From NCBI GenBank assembly GCA_963971535.1, contig OZ020589.1:89712683-89776682 (forward strand): DNA of 64,000 nt. The letters are read 5' to 3'. Under the pieces are notes generated by a model. The model saw only the letters and a program-made list of their open reading frames with translations. It was not told the DNA's origin and ran no database searches. The stretch is from Notolepis coatsorum. Lineage: Eukaryota; Chordata; Actinopteri; Aulopiformes; Paralepididae. The position numbers and the translations under genes were made by a program. Below, piece by piece: positions 32,312-41,686 of this stretch. How positions within the stretch are numbered: position 1 is the first letter of the stretch; the number at the start of each line of letters is the position of its first letter.

Positions 32312-32856
32312 ATATCCTAACCCAATCATTCCAACCCCCTCCAATGTACAGTCATTTACCTAGTATGGTTTTGTCAATAGTTCAATGTACAATTGTGTTT
32401 GTTTGTACAGTGTCTCCTCCCCCCCCCCCCTCAATGTACAGTGTTACTTGTTTATACAGTGTGCCCCCCGCCCCCCCCCCCCCCCAACCACCTCCAATGT
32501 AAATTACCCAGTATGGTTGTCAATATCCCAATGTACCCAACCCCCCCCACCCAACCTCCAATGTACAGTTTCTACGTCAAATGTATATACTCCCTTTTCT
32601 TGACTCCTTCTGTATCACAAACAGTACTGTATTTGCAAATCTGGTATGTCATAAATGTATAGATGTAGCAGTACTGACTATCTGTATGTCATGTATGTCA
32701 TATATGTCTATATGAATTGAAAATGGGGGACCCTGATGGAAACAAGACAAACGTCTTTCTCAGGTCTGCATCCCCTTAACAATTGTATGTATTGAGCCGT
32801 ACTGTATTGTACCCATTCTGCAATCTGTTAAATAAAGTTTTCATTCATTCATTCAT
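29396..32856 (+). mobile_element. LINE-A, CR1/Rex-like (jockey superfamily) non-LTR retrotransposon
   Basis: One long ORF (29393-32311), a 545-bp 3' UTR with poly-C runs, and a 3' end AATAAAGTTTTCATTCATTC. The 5' end is truncated: the first endonuclease motif is absent. It lies inside the BEL element. At least eight other fragments of this family occur in the window. Confidence 0.85.
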
Positions 32857-33005
32857 GTACAGTCCCCTCCCCATCATATGTATATACTCTGTCAGGATCT
32901 ATGGGTAACAGTACTGTATATTTGATGTCATGATGTCTTGTATGTCATAAATGTCACTATGAATTGAAAATGGGGGACCCTGATGTAAACAAGACAAACG
33001 TCTTT
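32857..33005 (+). mobile_element. Second LINE-A 3' UTR fragment in tandem
   Basis: TGTATATACTCTGTCAGGATC...GAATTGAAAATGGGGGACCC...GACAAACGTCTTTCTC. A repeat of the preceding 3' UTR, broken off before the tail. Confidence 0.7.
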
Positions 33006-33308
33006 CTCGCACTCTTTCGAAGTTGGTTAAGGTTAGAGTTTGTCTTAGAGCATGGCGATAGAACGCCAGGTAGTTTGCAGGCTGTTTGACGAGGAAATGG
33101 GCAAAGACACAGCTCGTCACGGATTGGCCAAACGCGTCAGTGGCCAATCAGAGAGCGTCAGTCAGTGCCAATCAGAGAGCGTCTCCGAGAAATGCGGCTT
33201 GTTTGTGTAATCACGCCGCGCTGACGGCCGTGCTGTGAGGGCCGCTCAGCAGCGCCACCCACCCAATGGCTGAATTGCCAATGGCTGAATTGGAGTATTG
33301 CACTGTTT
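33006..33308. repeat. Duplicate of the 28600-28700 hAT interior plus inverted CAAT-rich stretch
   Basis: GCACTCTTTCGAAGTTGGTT...AGAGCATGGCGATAGAACGC matches 28602-28660 almost exactly. It continues with GGCCAATCAGAGAGCGTC repeats (33140-33185), related to the GATTGGCC sites at 28400 and 28458. Probably part of a second copy of that hAT. Confidence 0.6.
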
Positions 33309-33451
33309 GATTGATTGATTGAAAACTTTATTAACAGATTGCAGAATGGGTACAATACAGTACAGCTCAATACACACAATTGTTAAGGGGATGCAGACCA
33401 GAGAAAGACTTTCGTCTTGTTTACATCAGGGTCCCCCATTTTCAATTCATC
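33309..33451 (-). mobile_element. LINE-A 3'-end fragment
   Basis: (TTGA)n, AAAACTTTATTAACAGATTG, and on to CCCCCATTTTCAATTCATC. About 140 bp, 5'-truncated. Confidence 0.85.
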
Positions 33452-33665
33452 AGCTGTGCGGGCACAGCTGCGAGATCCGCGCGGGGCCAGACTCGAGGGA
33501 GTAAATTAACTATACTTTTGCTCACACAATATCTTGAATGAATGCGTTTATTTATTTCGAACATAAATTGAAAATAAATAATAATAAAAAACAAGTAATA
33601 AACAGATTAAAAAACAAACAAGCAGGAGTATAGAATGAAGTGTAAACGTATGTATTCCTACCCCC
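33452..33665. other. Spacer between two LINE-A tails
   Basis: Nothing recognisable; AT-rich. Confidence 0.3.
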
Positions 33666-33714
<49 letters not shown>

Positions 33715-33880
33715 AACTTTATTAACAGATTGCAGAATGGGTACAATACAGTACGGCTCAATACACACAATTGTTAAGGGAATGCAGACCAGAGAAAGAC
33801 TTTCGTCTTGTTTACATCAGGGTCCCCCATTTTCAATTCATCATAACATATGACATACATGACATACAGATAGACAGTAT
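33666..33880 (-). mobile_element. LINE-A 3'-end fragment
   Basis: (TTGA)n of about 12 units (33667-33713), then the LINE-A 3' UTR to about ATAGACAGTATTC. Slightly longer than the 33309 copy. Confidence 0.85.
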
Positions 33881-33901
33881 TCAGTATACCTTCACACTCT
33901 A

Positions 33902-34170
33902 TTATCTTATGCAACTCATATTCACTCCACAAACTGAAATATACATACATTGTTGAATGAACAGCCTGTTTCTTGAAGTTAGACTCTCCTCTAAATTGTA
34001 ACCCCCCTCTCTATAACAGAATTTTTGGATGTTACCCGGGAGTGAATTATTTCGTGCTTTAAACATGATTTGTGCAGTCTTAAATTCAGCCAGGTCCCAG
34101 AGTTTCATGGCATGTGATTTAAAAAATAGTGTGTTTGTGTGTTCCAAATATCCTACCTTATTGATAATCA
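33902..34170 (-). pseudogene. LINE ORF2 C-terminal fragment
   Basis: A minus-strand frame with KVGYLEHTNTLFFKSHAMKL, LAEFKTAQIMFKARNNSLPGN and FCYREGGYNLEESL, and ISVCGVNM near the end. It resembles the C-terminus of CR1/Rex-type LINEs in fish. No RT domain. Confidence 0.55.
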
Positions 34171-34235
34171 AATCAAATGTATTTGTAAGGCCCGACAACA
34201 CACATTAATGTCCCTTCAGGCCCATGTCCCTTCAG
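34166..34235 (-). mobile_element. LINE 3'-tail (third copy of the 14935-15178 family)
   Basis: ATCAAATCAAATGTATTTGT, then AAGGCCCGACAACACACATT and AATGTCCC, the reverse complement of the other two copies. Confidence 0.65.
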
Positions 34236-34259
34236 GCTATGGATTTGCGGCGTTTTCCA

Positions 34260-34800
34260 GCTTATACAAAAAAAATATATATTATTTTGGAATATTGCAA
34301 CTATACTACACAAAAACGTGAGTACACAAGTTCAACTCATGTTCAGCCCTATGTTACTCATTAGCACAAAAAGTGATTTTTCTTTATTGTGTACGAAACT
34401 TCAGAATGTTATCTTTCAAAAGAGACCAGGCTTATGCATGTGCTATAAGCATAAAGTATAAAGATAAGCTTTGCAAAAAAAGTATGCAGTCCTCAAGTTC
34501 AAGTAAAAAAAAATCACTTTTCTGGGCGCATGTTATGTGGTTAAATTTGGGATATTGCAACCACTGCAGAAAAATTTGAGTACACAAGTTCACGTTCAAC
34601 TCAAGTTCAGACCTATATGTTACTCTATTTCATTAGCACTAAAAGTGATTTTCCTTTTTTGCATTAGTAACTTCAGAATGTTATCTTTCAAAAGAGACCA
34701 GGCTTAAGCATAATGTATAAAGATAAGCTTTGCAAAAAAAGTATGCAGTCCTCAAGTTCAAGTATAAAAAGAAATTGCCGCTTTTCTGGGTGCATGTTTC
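34260..34800. repeat. Tandem duplication of a ~245-bp unit
   Basis: GAGTACACAAGTTCA, TCAGAATGTTATCTTTCAAA, AGAGACCAGGCTTA and AAAAAGTATGCAGTCCTCAA appear in the same order in copy 1 (about 34305-34535) and copy 2 (about 34560-34797). No coding frame. Confidence 0.75.
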
Positions 34801-34852
34801 CAAGCATATGTTAAAACAATAAAGGCATCTTTGAGTAAACTTTGAGTAGAGA

Positions 34853-34975
34853 TTCAAGATTCAAGAGGTTTATTCATCACATACAGTACAGTACACAAGA
34901 CATAGTGAAATGAAGGTAGCCATGCCCGCTTCGATTGTGCAAAGTATCATTAAGTATCTCGAGGCTGGGGCCAGC
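34853..34975 (-). mobile_element. LINE 3'-tail fragment (L2-like)
   Basis: GATTCAAGATTCAAGAGGTT, TATTCATCACATACAG and CATAGTGAAATGAAGG resemble the inverted L2 3' end at 10755-10830. Confidence 0.5.
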
Positions 34976-35005
34976 ATGTCCTCTTTTTTGGAAATCAAAA
35001 TATGG

Positions 35006-35430
35006 TCACCCTACTTTATGCTGATCCTCCACTTGATGTGATATATGCACAGCTGCAATCCATTGTTTTGTAGTTTTCATAAAGTGTCTGATGGGCGCCA
35101 TTTTAGGCTCGAACCAACTATCTTGGTCACATGCTTGTTCCTCCTCAGATAATAGGCATGTCACTTCTTTATTAAGACAGTTGAATTCCTCTAATAAATT
35201 AACAAAGTCATTTTCCATCCCTTCTTGGACGTGTTGTACATTTTGTACGTCCTTCATTAATGTCTCCATTATATTAATTTTATTAGACAGGTCTTGCAGT
35301 CTTTATCTTCTTATTCCAATGCATTTTTGCAACTTATGCTCTAATCTTTTTTCAGTTAGTTTACGTGACTTTCCCTATTCTTTGGGATTTCCCACATCAT
35401 GCTCCTTTTCCCCATCCATCGTAACAATTG
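35006..35430 (-). pseudogene. BEL/Pao gag N-terminal part
   Basis: A minus-strand frame with METLMKDVQNVQHVQEG, DFVNLLEEFNCLNKEV and SWFEPKMAPIRHF. Just upstream, in the same orientation, a Lys-rich stretch ends at the ATG (MDGEKEHD) near 35420. Helical gag N-terminus, separated from the rest of gag (26891) by about 8 kb of inserted DNA. One stop lies in the first 30 codons. Confidence 0.65.
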
Positions 35431-35517
35431 CAGAGTGACTCATTCAAGTTTGCAGTGTTCAAAAGCACCTTTAACTTAAAAGTCACTTTTCTTATTCAAA
35501 CAAATGCAAAACAGCTT

Positions 35518-36003
35518 TTTTTTTATTGATCTTTTCCCCCCTCCATTTTCCTCCAATTTTCTCCCATCCCAATGTTAGTCGTTATGCCAATTCCCAATCC
35601 CCTTCCTGGTCGCTGCGCACTTACCCCCCACAGTCGGTCTGGGAGAGTGGAGGCTATCACATGCTTCCTCCGACACACGTCCAGCCAATCAACCGCTTCT
35701 TTTCACCTGGCAGCGCGGATTCTCATTGAGAGGGCGTAGCGTGTGGAAAGATCACACTATCCCACTCAAGTCCTATCCGCGCTTAGCAGGCGCCCCGACC
35801 GAACTGTAGGAGTCGCTGTTTACAACGACCCGGACCCACCCCGCCAGCTTCTCCCACCCTCTAATACTGCCAATTGTATTAGTGTGAACGGCCAGCCAAG
35901 CTGGTGACAACCCCGGAGGTGTGAGCTGGATTCGAACAGGCGAATCTAGCCGCTCCGGGGTTTGGTGACGAACGCAATCTCCGTTACGCCACCTGACCGC
36001 CCC
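35518..36003 (-). mobile_element. tRNA-derived SINE, copy 1
   Basis: 486 bp, bounded by a perfect 12-bp TSD GCAAAACAGCTT (35506-35517 and 36004-36015). Read on the minus strand it starts GGGGCGGTCAGGTGGCGTAA and has the B-box GTTCGAATCC. The long body includes CGGGTCGTTGTAAACAGCGA and an A-rich end. Same family as 38080-38571 and 61249-61724. The tRNA-like head is not a tRNA gene. Confidence 0.88.
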
Positions 36004-36015
36004 GCAAAACAGCTT

Positions 36016-36175
36016 CTAATATTATGACGCACTCTGCTTGTTTGGGTTAAATTTGCGACGTTACCTTGTCGTGGAGTCAAGGGATTGGCTGTTTTCCTAC
36101 TTCATGCTGTTATCTCTCGTTCGGATCCATCCATCCAGGTCCGGTGTTAAAGCTCCGTAGCCAGTTTTTGACAAA
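36016..36175 (-). other. BEL/Pao 5' leader with primer-binding-site candidate
   Basis: Read on the minus strand, the sequence after the 5' LTR is TTTGTCAAAAACTGGCTACG. TGGCTACGGAGC would pair with a tRNA ending GCTCCGTAGCCA, a possible primer site. Which tRNA is not known. Confidence 0.45.
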
Positions 36176-36445
36176 TGTAGGTGTAATATCCGAAGGTCTT
36201 TGAGTTTCGCACACCATTGAAGCCAGAGTATATCAATAACGGGAGTCTGGAATGCGCACGACAGGACCACAATGTACCGTTTACAATTTAATAAATAAAA
36301 GAAAAACATAACATGTTAAATCGCTCGTCGCACGGTCAAAAACTATAACGCTACTAACTACCCTGATTCCATTCACAAAACCTGGAGCTGCCTTCTACCC
36401 AGCTGACATAAGTAGTCACATGACATTTCTAAATAGGCTCCTACA
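36176..36445 (-). repeat. BEL/Pao 5' LTR
   Basis: 270 bp, starts TGTAGGTGTAATATCC and ends GGCTCCTACA on the plus strand. It differs from 22259-22528 at only a few bases by eye (GATCAATAAC/TATCAATAAC, TTGGCTCC/TAGGCTCC, CGTTGCACG/CGTCGCACG). Confidence 0.9.
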
Positions 36446-36625
36446 GTACTGTTACATCTAGACATTTATGACATACCAGATCAACAAATATACTGTTTAT
36501 GAGTACAAAAATAGTCTAAAAAGAAAGTATATACATTTGAGGAGGAAGAAACTGTACATTGGAGGAGGTTGGGTAGGTGGGGTGGGGGGGGGGGGGGGGG
36601 GGGGGGATTGGGTAGGTGGTGTGAG
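36446..36625 (-). mobile_element. LINE-A minus-strand copy, right of the BEL insertion
   Basis: GTACTGTTACATCTAGACAT...TTTATGACATACCAGATC...GAAACTGTACATTGGAGGAG then a poly-G run. It continues the 3' UTR broken at 22258 and matches the inverse of 32490-32660. Confidence 0.8.
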
Positions 36626-37095
36626 ATCTGACTTGTTAATGTAAATATCTGTAGATGACAGCAGACATTTACTCTGACGGATCTATAGATCTTAAAAGAG
36701 AAGACAGGCAGTGTGTGTTTCCAAGTTAGATGGTGGGAAAGCCACAGAGCAGGGTGTGTGAGTGATAGAGCCAAGGTCATCAGCTGAGGTGTTAATATCA
36801 ACAGAGATAGCAGGCCGCTGGTAGGGGAAGATTTGGGTCAGAGGTGTCACCACTGTTGCTATAGTAACAGTTAAGAGAGAGAGAGAGAGAGCCGTTGTTA
36901 GGGAAATACACTCCATAGCTGGGGGTTCTTCCGGGTTGAGTCAGACTAGGAAACGAAGCTGACGCATAGACAGAGAGACACCCTCAATAGCAATAGCTGG
37001 AGGGTGGTGGAGGGGCCTCCCCTCCCCCCTCCTTAGCCATGAGGTAGCGAGCTTCGGCTAACAGGGAAGGCTTTACAGTCAGTACGATGAGTAAG
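36626..37095. other. Unassigned sequence between the two LINE-A copies
   Basis: A (GA)n run at 36874-36890. No gene. It may be the diverged 5' part of the minus-strand LINE-A or a separate small insertion. Confidence 0.3.
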
Positions 37096-38682
37096 GGATG
37101 TGGCCAATTACTTAAAAAGATTCTTTACAAACATAGCCACAACACTGGTTAATAAACTACCCTCCCACTCTGGGCATTTTGGGGTAGAACACATACAAAA
37201 ACCTAGGGGTCCGCAAAGACGACTTCAAACTCGAAATGGTAACAACAGATGAGGTACTCAAAAAACTGAGCGCCCTCCAACCTAACAAGGCCACTGGCCA
37301 TGACAATATCCCCTCCAAATTCACCATCGCCCCAGTCATCACCCACATAATAAACCAATAAAGGCAGCAAATTAGACCCAGGCAACTACTGCCCTCTTTC
37401 TATTCTTACCTCCATCTCGAATGTTATGGAAAAAATATTCTACGAACAGGTCGAAAAGTACCTTGCGGAGAAAAAAAAGGCTAATCTACGAATTCCAATC
37501 TGGCTTCAGAACATCCCATTCCACTCTCTCTATTTGAACGACCACATCAAACAAGAGGTGGATGTGGGCAAATACTGCGGCATGGTCATGCTGGACCTCC
37601 AAAAGACTTTCAACACTGTCAATCACTCCATTCTGATTGACAAGCTAAAAGCAATTGGTTTTGATAGTTCCTCAGTGAGCTGGATGCAATCCTACCTGGA
37701 GGGGAGAGAACAGATGGTGGAGGTGAACGGTACACTGTCCCCCCCGCTCCCAGTGAGCTGTGGTGTTCCACAAGGAAGCATACTAGGACTGTTACTGTTC
37801 CTAATTTATGCAAATGACATGTCATCAGCTTGTGACTGCAACTTGTTCCTGTTTGCGGACGACTCAGCCCTGCTGGTCTCTGACAGGGACAAGTTGCAAG
37901 TTGAAAAAGCCCTCAGCTCCAAACTCAGCAGAATCTGCACCTGGCTCGCTGATAATAAACTATCATTACACCTGGGTAAAACAGAGTTCATTCTCTCTGG
38001 ATCACATAACAAACTCAGCAAGGCCAACGGCTTCTCTGTTACAGTGGGCAACCAATGTAATAAAAAAAGTCAACCAACGGAGACGGTTAGGTGGCCGAGC
38101 GGAGATTGCGTTCGTCACCAGCCCCGGAGCTGAGCTGGATTTGCCTGTTCGAATCCAGCTCACAGCTCCGGGGTTGTCACCAGCTTGGCTGGCCGTCTGC
38201 ACTGATACAATTGGCTGTATCAGAGGGTGGGAGAAGCTGGCGGGGTGGGTCCGGGTCGTTGTAAACAGCGACTCCTACAGTTCGGTCGGGGCGCCTGCTA
38301 AGCGCGGATTGGACGTGAGGGGGATAGTGTGGTCCTCCCACACGCTACGCCCTCTCAATGAGAATCCGCGCTGCCAGGTGAAAAGAAGCGGTGATTGGCT
38401 GGACGTGTGTCGGAGGAAGCACGTGGTAGCCTCCACTCTCCCAGATGATCTGACTGTGGGGGGTAAGTGCGCAGCGACCAGGAAGGGACTGGGAATTGGC
38501 ATACGACTAACATTGGGATGGGAGAAAATCGGAGGAAAATGGAGGGGGAAAAAGACCAATAAATAAAAAAAAAAAAAAGTCAACCAACGAACAAGATTCT
38601 TGTACCGGATCTCCTCTCTGGTAAACAAGAATACCTTGAAGACTCTAATAGGAGCACTCATTCAAGGGTACTACGACTTGTA
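37096..38682 (+). pseudogene. LINE-A plus-strand copy, fragment 2 (reverse transcriptase)
   Basis: Resumes exactly where fragment 1 stopped (GGATGTGGCCAATTACTTAA). RT motifs are recognisable: LDLQKTFNTVNH (motif A Asp changed to Asn in FDTV to FNTV), GVPQGSILGLLLFLIY and FADDSALL. Deletions near 37325-37370 and 38050, plus a SINE at 38080-38571, break the frame. The longest piece is 37426-38133. It ends at TACTACGACT near 38680. Confidence 0.82.
38080..38571 (+). mobile_element. tRNA-derived SINE, copy 2
   Basis: 492 bp with an 18-bp TSD AAAAAAAGTCAACCAACG (38062-38079 and 38572-38589), inserted into LINE-A fragment 2. Head GAGACGGTTAGGTGGCCGAG, B-box GTTCGAATCC at about 38150, A-rich 3' end. 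Confidence 0.9.
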
Positions 38683-38836
38683 ACGTTTGGGGTTTCTATC
38701 CTCTCTCAGGAGTGGAAGCCCTACTGCCATTCTGGAGTACTTCTGTCGGATCCATTGACTTGAAAACTGTTTAATTTCAACAAATAATGTGTAAATGCGT
38801 AACTTGGGCGACTGCTGGAATGCCAAATAACAGGTT
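38683..38836. other. Left flank of the LINE-B insertion
   Basis: The sequence after LINE-A fragment 2 continues, beyond LINE-B, at 52786. Origin unknown; no frame. Confidence 0.35.
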
Positions 38837-38959
38837 GAAACAACACACAGGAGACTTCCGGTATGAGAGCAGACGGGTAACACACGTGCGGTAGAGCTCC
38901 TGGTCAAATGAGCGAAAAAACGGATAAATAGAGACCCGAAAAGTGATTAAAAATAAAAG

Positions 38960-39471
38960 ATGCACACGAGAAGTAAGGAAGAGATAACGATTGTGAAGGA
39001 AAGAGAAATGGAGAACACACGAGAAGAGGAGAATTTGAAGAAACAGAGCCCCCGAAGCAAAGCCGAGAAGGGACAGGCGGAAGAAGGGGGAGGTCCCGCT
39101 GAGGCAGACACGGGAATGCCAGGATGGGCCGTGGTCATGCAGGCGTGGTCATGCAGACCATAACAGCGACGATAAAACTGAACACGGACACGATAAGGAA
39201 TGATATTGGGAAGTTACGGGAGGAATTGAGGAAGGAACAGGAGGACTTCAGAGGTGAAATGAATACAGAACTCAAAAGGGTGGATGAGAAGATGGCGGAA
39301 CAGGACAGAAACGTGACCGAGTTACAGACTAGAACAGCGCAAGCGGAGGAATGGAACACAGAGATACACAAGGTACTAACGTGTGCGATTCAAAAACAAG
39401 AACAGATGGAGACAAAGATATCGGACATGGAGGGGAGGTCACGGAGAAATAACTTCAGAATATGGGGATTG
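38960..39471 (+). pseudogene. LINE-B ORF1, 5' part
   Basis: Basic, Glu-rich head (MHTRSKEEITIVKERE...), then a long coiled coil (REELRKEQEDFRGEM, RVDEKMAEQDRN) and EGRSRRNNFRIWG, the start of the L1 ORF1p RNA-binding domain. A 14-bp tandem duplication (GTGGTCATGCAG.C twice, 39131-39158) shifts the frame. The LINE-C insertion then cuts the ORF after RIWG. Confidence 0.8.
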
Positions 39472-39648
39472 GGTCCGGTTCCGGGTCGGAAGGATGTGAA
39501 CGTCTCTGAGCCACGCTGCCGCTCCCGAACCTTTATTTTACTTTAAAAAGCCTATTTTTTTTATTTTCAAGGTGATTGAACCACTAATATACAACATCCG
39601 TATCTAAGACTGTACTATTCGACCCAAAAAGTTAAAAGAATAACGAGC

Positions 39649-40680
39649 ATGATGACTGCACGAGTCTTGAGAAGCGAGACCGCCCCTGTGGATGGGGCTA
39701 CCATGGCTAAGCTAATGGATGAGCTCAAACAGGCCTTCACCACGGAGTTCAGAACGTTTGCTGCCTCGCTCGAGACTAGACTCGACGGCTTCCAGCAGGA
39801 GATCGCAGACCATACCCAACGCCTGACCTCCGTGGAGGACGGCATGGATAGGTGGTCGGATAGGATGGTGGAGCTAGAAGTGAGATGCACAGCTCAGGAT
39901 ATAGTCATCGACAAGCTAAGAAACAAGCTAATTGATGTTGAGTCACGTAGTCGGCGTTCTAACATACGCATACTGGGCCTGGACGAATCCCTGCACAGCA
40001 ACTGTCCCAGTGTCTTTTTCGCGGAGGTCCTGGTGGAAATCATGGGGAAAGATGTCCTCGCTACACCACCGGAGCTTGACCGATGCCACAGGACGCTAAC
40101 ACCCAGACCAGCACCAGGCTCCAGGCCTAGGGCCGTAATTGCCCGCTTACATCACTACAAGATCAAAGAAACTATTATCCTGGAAGCTCGCAAGAGGAGA
40201 GGGAATCTGACATACAGAGGGAAACCAGTCGCTATCTTTGAAGATTATCCCCCCGAGGTGGTCGAGCAACGTTCACAATACCGTGATGTCATGGGGCCCC
40301 TGTACAAGCGCGGATTTAAACCATCGCTCCAGTTCCCTGCAAAGCTAATCATCCGAACCAAGGAGGGCAGGCTGCATCTACCGTCGCCCAAGGATGCCAT
40401 GGACTTCCTGAGGGCCCGACCCAGAGGGACCTCGACACCGGTTTCGCCAGGACGAGACGCAGACCCGACACCGGCTCCACCAGGGCGAGACGCGGGCATG
40501 ACGCTGGCTCCACCGGAGCGAGACGCGGACCCGACACCGGCTTCACCAGGGCGAGACGTGGGCCTGATGCTGGCTCCACCGGGGCGAGACGCGGACCCGA
40601 CGCTGGCTCCACCGGAGCTGAACGCGGACCCGACACCGGCCTCATCAGATCCTGACGGGGTAGTAGCGATGGACCGTTAG
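39649..40680 (+). CDS. LINE-C ORF1 (L1/Tx1-type RNA-binding protein), open
   Basis: 343 codons without interruption. Coiled coil at about residues 20-105, then DVESRSRRSNIRILGL (start of the RRM-like domain), PELDRCHRTL and RAVIARLHHYKIKE (nucleic-acid-binding C-terminal half, as in L1 ORF1p), and FEDYPPEVVEQR. The last ~55 residues are a Pro/Asp-rich repeat (PPGRDADPTPA and variants, about seven units) encoded by a ~33-48-bp DNA repeat at 40430-40640. L1 ORF1p coats the RNA as a trimer; the tail repeat is unusual. Confidence 0.82.
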   Translation: MMTARVLRSETAPVDGATMAKLMDELKQAFTTEFRTFAASLETRLDGFQQEIADHTQRLTSVEDGMDRWSDRMVELEVRCTAQDIVIDKLRNKLIDVESRSRRSNIRILGLDESLHSNCPSVFFAEVLVEIMGKDVLATPPELDRCHRTLTPRPAPGSRPRAVIARLHHYKIKETIILEARKRRGNLTYRGKPVAIFEDYPPEVVEQRSQYRDVMGPLYKRGFKPSLQFPAKLIIRTKEGRLHLPSPKDAMDFLRARPRGTSTPVSPGRDADPTPAPPGRDAGMTLAPPERDADPTPASPGRDVGLMLAPPGRDADPTLAPPELNADPTPASSDPDGVVAMDR

Positions 40681-41686
40681 CATACTGCTACGGCTATCAC
40701 ACAGAAAGGGGTCGCATTTGGTATCTTATTACATATGTGAGTATGGATGAATACTTGACATTAGGCCTCGCCTGGAAAGTTATCTTTTTATTTTTCTCTC
40801 CCTATCTGACATAAGGGGAGGAGGGGGACAAGTATGTTGTATAATATGACTGTTGTACTGATGCGCGACCATAGCCACGGGCTAGGTTGCTAACTGTTAA
40901 CGTTTCGGAAGGAGCGGGACCTATTCTATTCCGTTTCGGATATTTCTGCCACGCTTATGACTTTTGCGCGATATACCAGCTCCCGGCCATGTTTTTGATC
41001 ATGGCCACCGGGATGCATTTACTGTTGATTACACGTCGAGCGAGATGGGGTCTCGTGGCTGCGCCACCTGTTTGACTCTCAACCGGTTCAGGCAACCCGC
41101 ATGGCTCCCATTAATGTTTGCTGCTGACAATGTGCTCGTGGGAGCGGCGGGCGGCCCCCGGCACAGCGCCCTCCTCTGGTGGGGAGGCATAACTGTGTAG
41201 GGTCGAACCAGCGTCAGGGGAGATAACAGTCTCGCGGACAGGGTATCGCCCCCTCCCGGCCTGGTGGAGGTACTGTGCGCCTGTTTTGTCGCAGCATGCC
41301 TGGCAGATACACCCCCCCCCCCCCCCCTTTTTTACTGACAGTTCTGGGTTCCAGCCATTGACCTTACTATTGGCTTATGGTTCAATTTGATTTTTTTTTT
41401 CTTGTTTGCTTTACACTCTGAGGCACTTTTGTATACAGGGAAATGTGGCAGTTGGCCACGGAGATGATTCTACGAGTGGTAGGTTTGAAGTCTCTGGAAA
41501 TGTTGGTGAGTCCCTGTGATGTTGGGGAAAGACCCACCGGTCCCACACATTTATATGTTTTTTATGTCATTATTATATGTTTTATGTATGGCTCGAAATA
41601 CGTGTGCATAGTGTTTAGGTTAAGTGAATTCTACATGCCCACAGGCTTGCCCAGGTCTGCCCCACCTACACGCCCTTCAATGTTCT

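Larger units (their letters stand above)
22259..36445 (-). mobile_element. BEL/Pao LTR retrotransposon, heavily nested
   Basis: Two near-identical 270-bp LTRs (22259-22528 and 36176-36445) bound gag, RT and integrase pieces in minus-strand order. GTACT precedes the left LTR (22254-22258) and follows the right LTR (36446-36450). The flanks join to give continuous LINE-A 3' UTR. The interior was later hit by a LINE (25607-25990), a large insertion cluster between about 26891 and 34990, and a SINE (35518-36003). Non-functional: no RT YVDD box, no intact protease, gag split. Confidence 0.88.

Noticed and set aside
36176-36445. Solo LTR
   Set aside because: The GTACT flank and LINE-A continuity pair it with the LTR at 22259.
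22259-36445. Endogenous retrovirus
   Set aside because: Domain order and Pao-type gag/DUF5641 with no envelope-like frame indicate a BEL/Pao retrotransposon.
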